From JAJDXW01 sp965202895 (lineage in GTDB: Bacteria > Pseudomonadota > Gammaproteobacteria > HK1), in assembly GCA_965202895.1 (NCBI GenBank), contig OZ241901.1:4216001-4280000 (forward strand): DNA of 64,000 nt, given 5' to 3'. The stretch's first letter is position 1. Every line of letters begins with the position of its first letter. Position numbers and translations under genes: made by a program. The notes under the pieces are model-generated. The model worked only from the letters and a program-made list of their open reading frames with translations. It was not told the origin of the DNA and ran no database searches. This document shows positions 63,779 to 64,000 of the stretch, piece after piece.

Positions 63779-64000
63779 CCGCGGCCTCCATCGTCACCCC
63801 ACGACGGGGCGCCCTGCCGGGACAGCGGATCGCCTACCCCGAACTGCCCCTCCATCCAGAGGTCGCCGAGCAAGGCGCCTTCGTTCATGAATGCGGCGAC
63901 GTTGGGCAGATCGGCGACTCGCTGCACCTGGGTATGGCCCGTCTCGGCGCGCCACAGCACTTGGACTTCCTCCGGGCTCAGCGCGTCCAGGAAGAACGGC
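63775..64000 (-). CDS. AAA-family ATPase, C-terminal part
   Basis: Last 74 codons of a minus-strand gene that runs off the right edge. It reads PFFLDALSPEEVQVLWRAET, then NEGALLGDLWMEGQFGVGDP, the usual C-terminus of AAA_21-type ATPases paired with DUF4276. It probably acts with the next gene as a two-gene module. Confidence 0.75.
   Translation of the reverse strand, partial: PFFLDALSPEEVQVLWRAETGHTQVQRVADLPNVAAFMNEGALLGDLWMEGQFGVGDPLSRQGAPSWGDDGGRG

Overview
The window is very GC-rich (by eye about 70%) chromosomal DNA from a Gram-negative bacterium. LpxH, phosphatidylserine decarboxylase, TRAP permeases and the cysS / cyclophilin / lpxH neighbourhood next to a tRNA-Pro-Arg-His cluster fit a Gammaproteobacterium, probably uncultivated. 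The catabolic load (TRAP and Liv-type importers, molybdenum hydroxylase, acyl-CoA ligases, crotonase, amidase, TauD-like oxygenase) suggests a heterotroph living on mixed organic compounds. No genome name is claimed.

Layout. 1-4400: TRAP importer operon (minus) with an alpha/beta hydrolase that lacks its nucleophile, divergent from a VOC protein. 4.4-5.6 kb: dispersed repeat, then a RelB/YafQ-type toxin-antitoxin pair. 5.8-9.2 kb: minus-strand operon of two ferritin-like proteins, SpeD and SpeE. 9.4-9.8 kb: 30-bp tandem array and a DUF1640-like gene. 9.9-15.2 kb: crotonase, then a form II molybdenum hydroxylase operon (coxG-S-L-M-like). 15.2-19.8 kb: accessory island (orphan nuclease, moxR fragment, HigBA remnants, PIN toxin pair, lipoprotein, repeats) that separates coxM from moxR and coxE. 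19.9-23.8 kb: moxR, coxE and psd. 24-30.8 kb: amidase, M48 protease, a glutaredoxin-DinB gene with an in-frame TGA at its catalytic Cys, HIT, SDR and TauD. 30.8-35.5 kb: three tRNAs, cysS, GPP34, STAS, cyclophilin, lpxH. 36-38.5 kb: cupin and acyl-CoA ligase. 38.8-46.1 kb: defence island with a type III R-M system (mod frameshifted), retropepsin-like pair, VapBC remnant and RloAB-like pair with a short RloB. 46.6-53.8 kb: second acyl-CoA ligase, MBL hydrolase, HrpA, CDGSH protein. 54.3-57.4 kb: 23-bp iteron array, DUF4143 ATPase, two-repeat CRISPR, AlbA_2 protein. 58.3-63.1 kb: complete Liv-type ABC importer. 63.1-64.0 kb: DUF4276 gene and the end of its ATPase partner.

How the parts work together. 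Importers and acyl-CoA or molybdenum enzymes make up the catabolic core. Between the core blocks sit decayed toxin-antitoxin and defence modules, often bordered by several families of dispersed inverted repeats, so most rearrangement is concentrated in intergenic islands. The most notable single locus is 27643-28392, a candidate selenoprotein (UxxC thioredoxin-fold fused to DinB).
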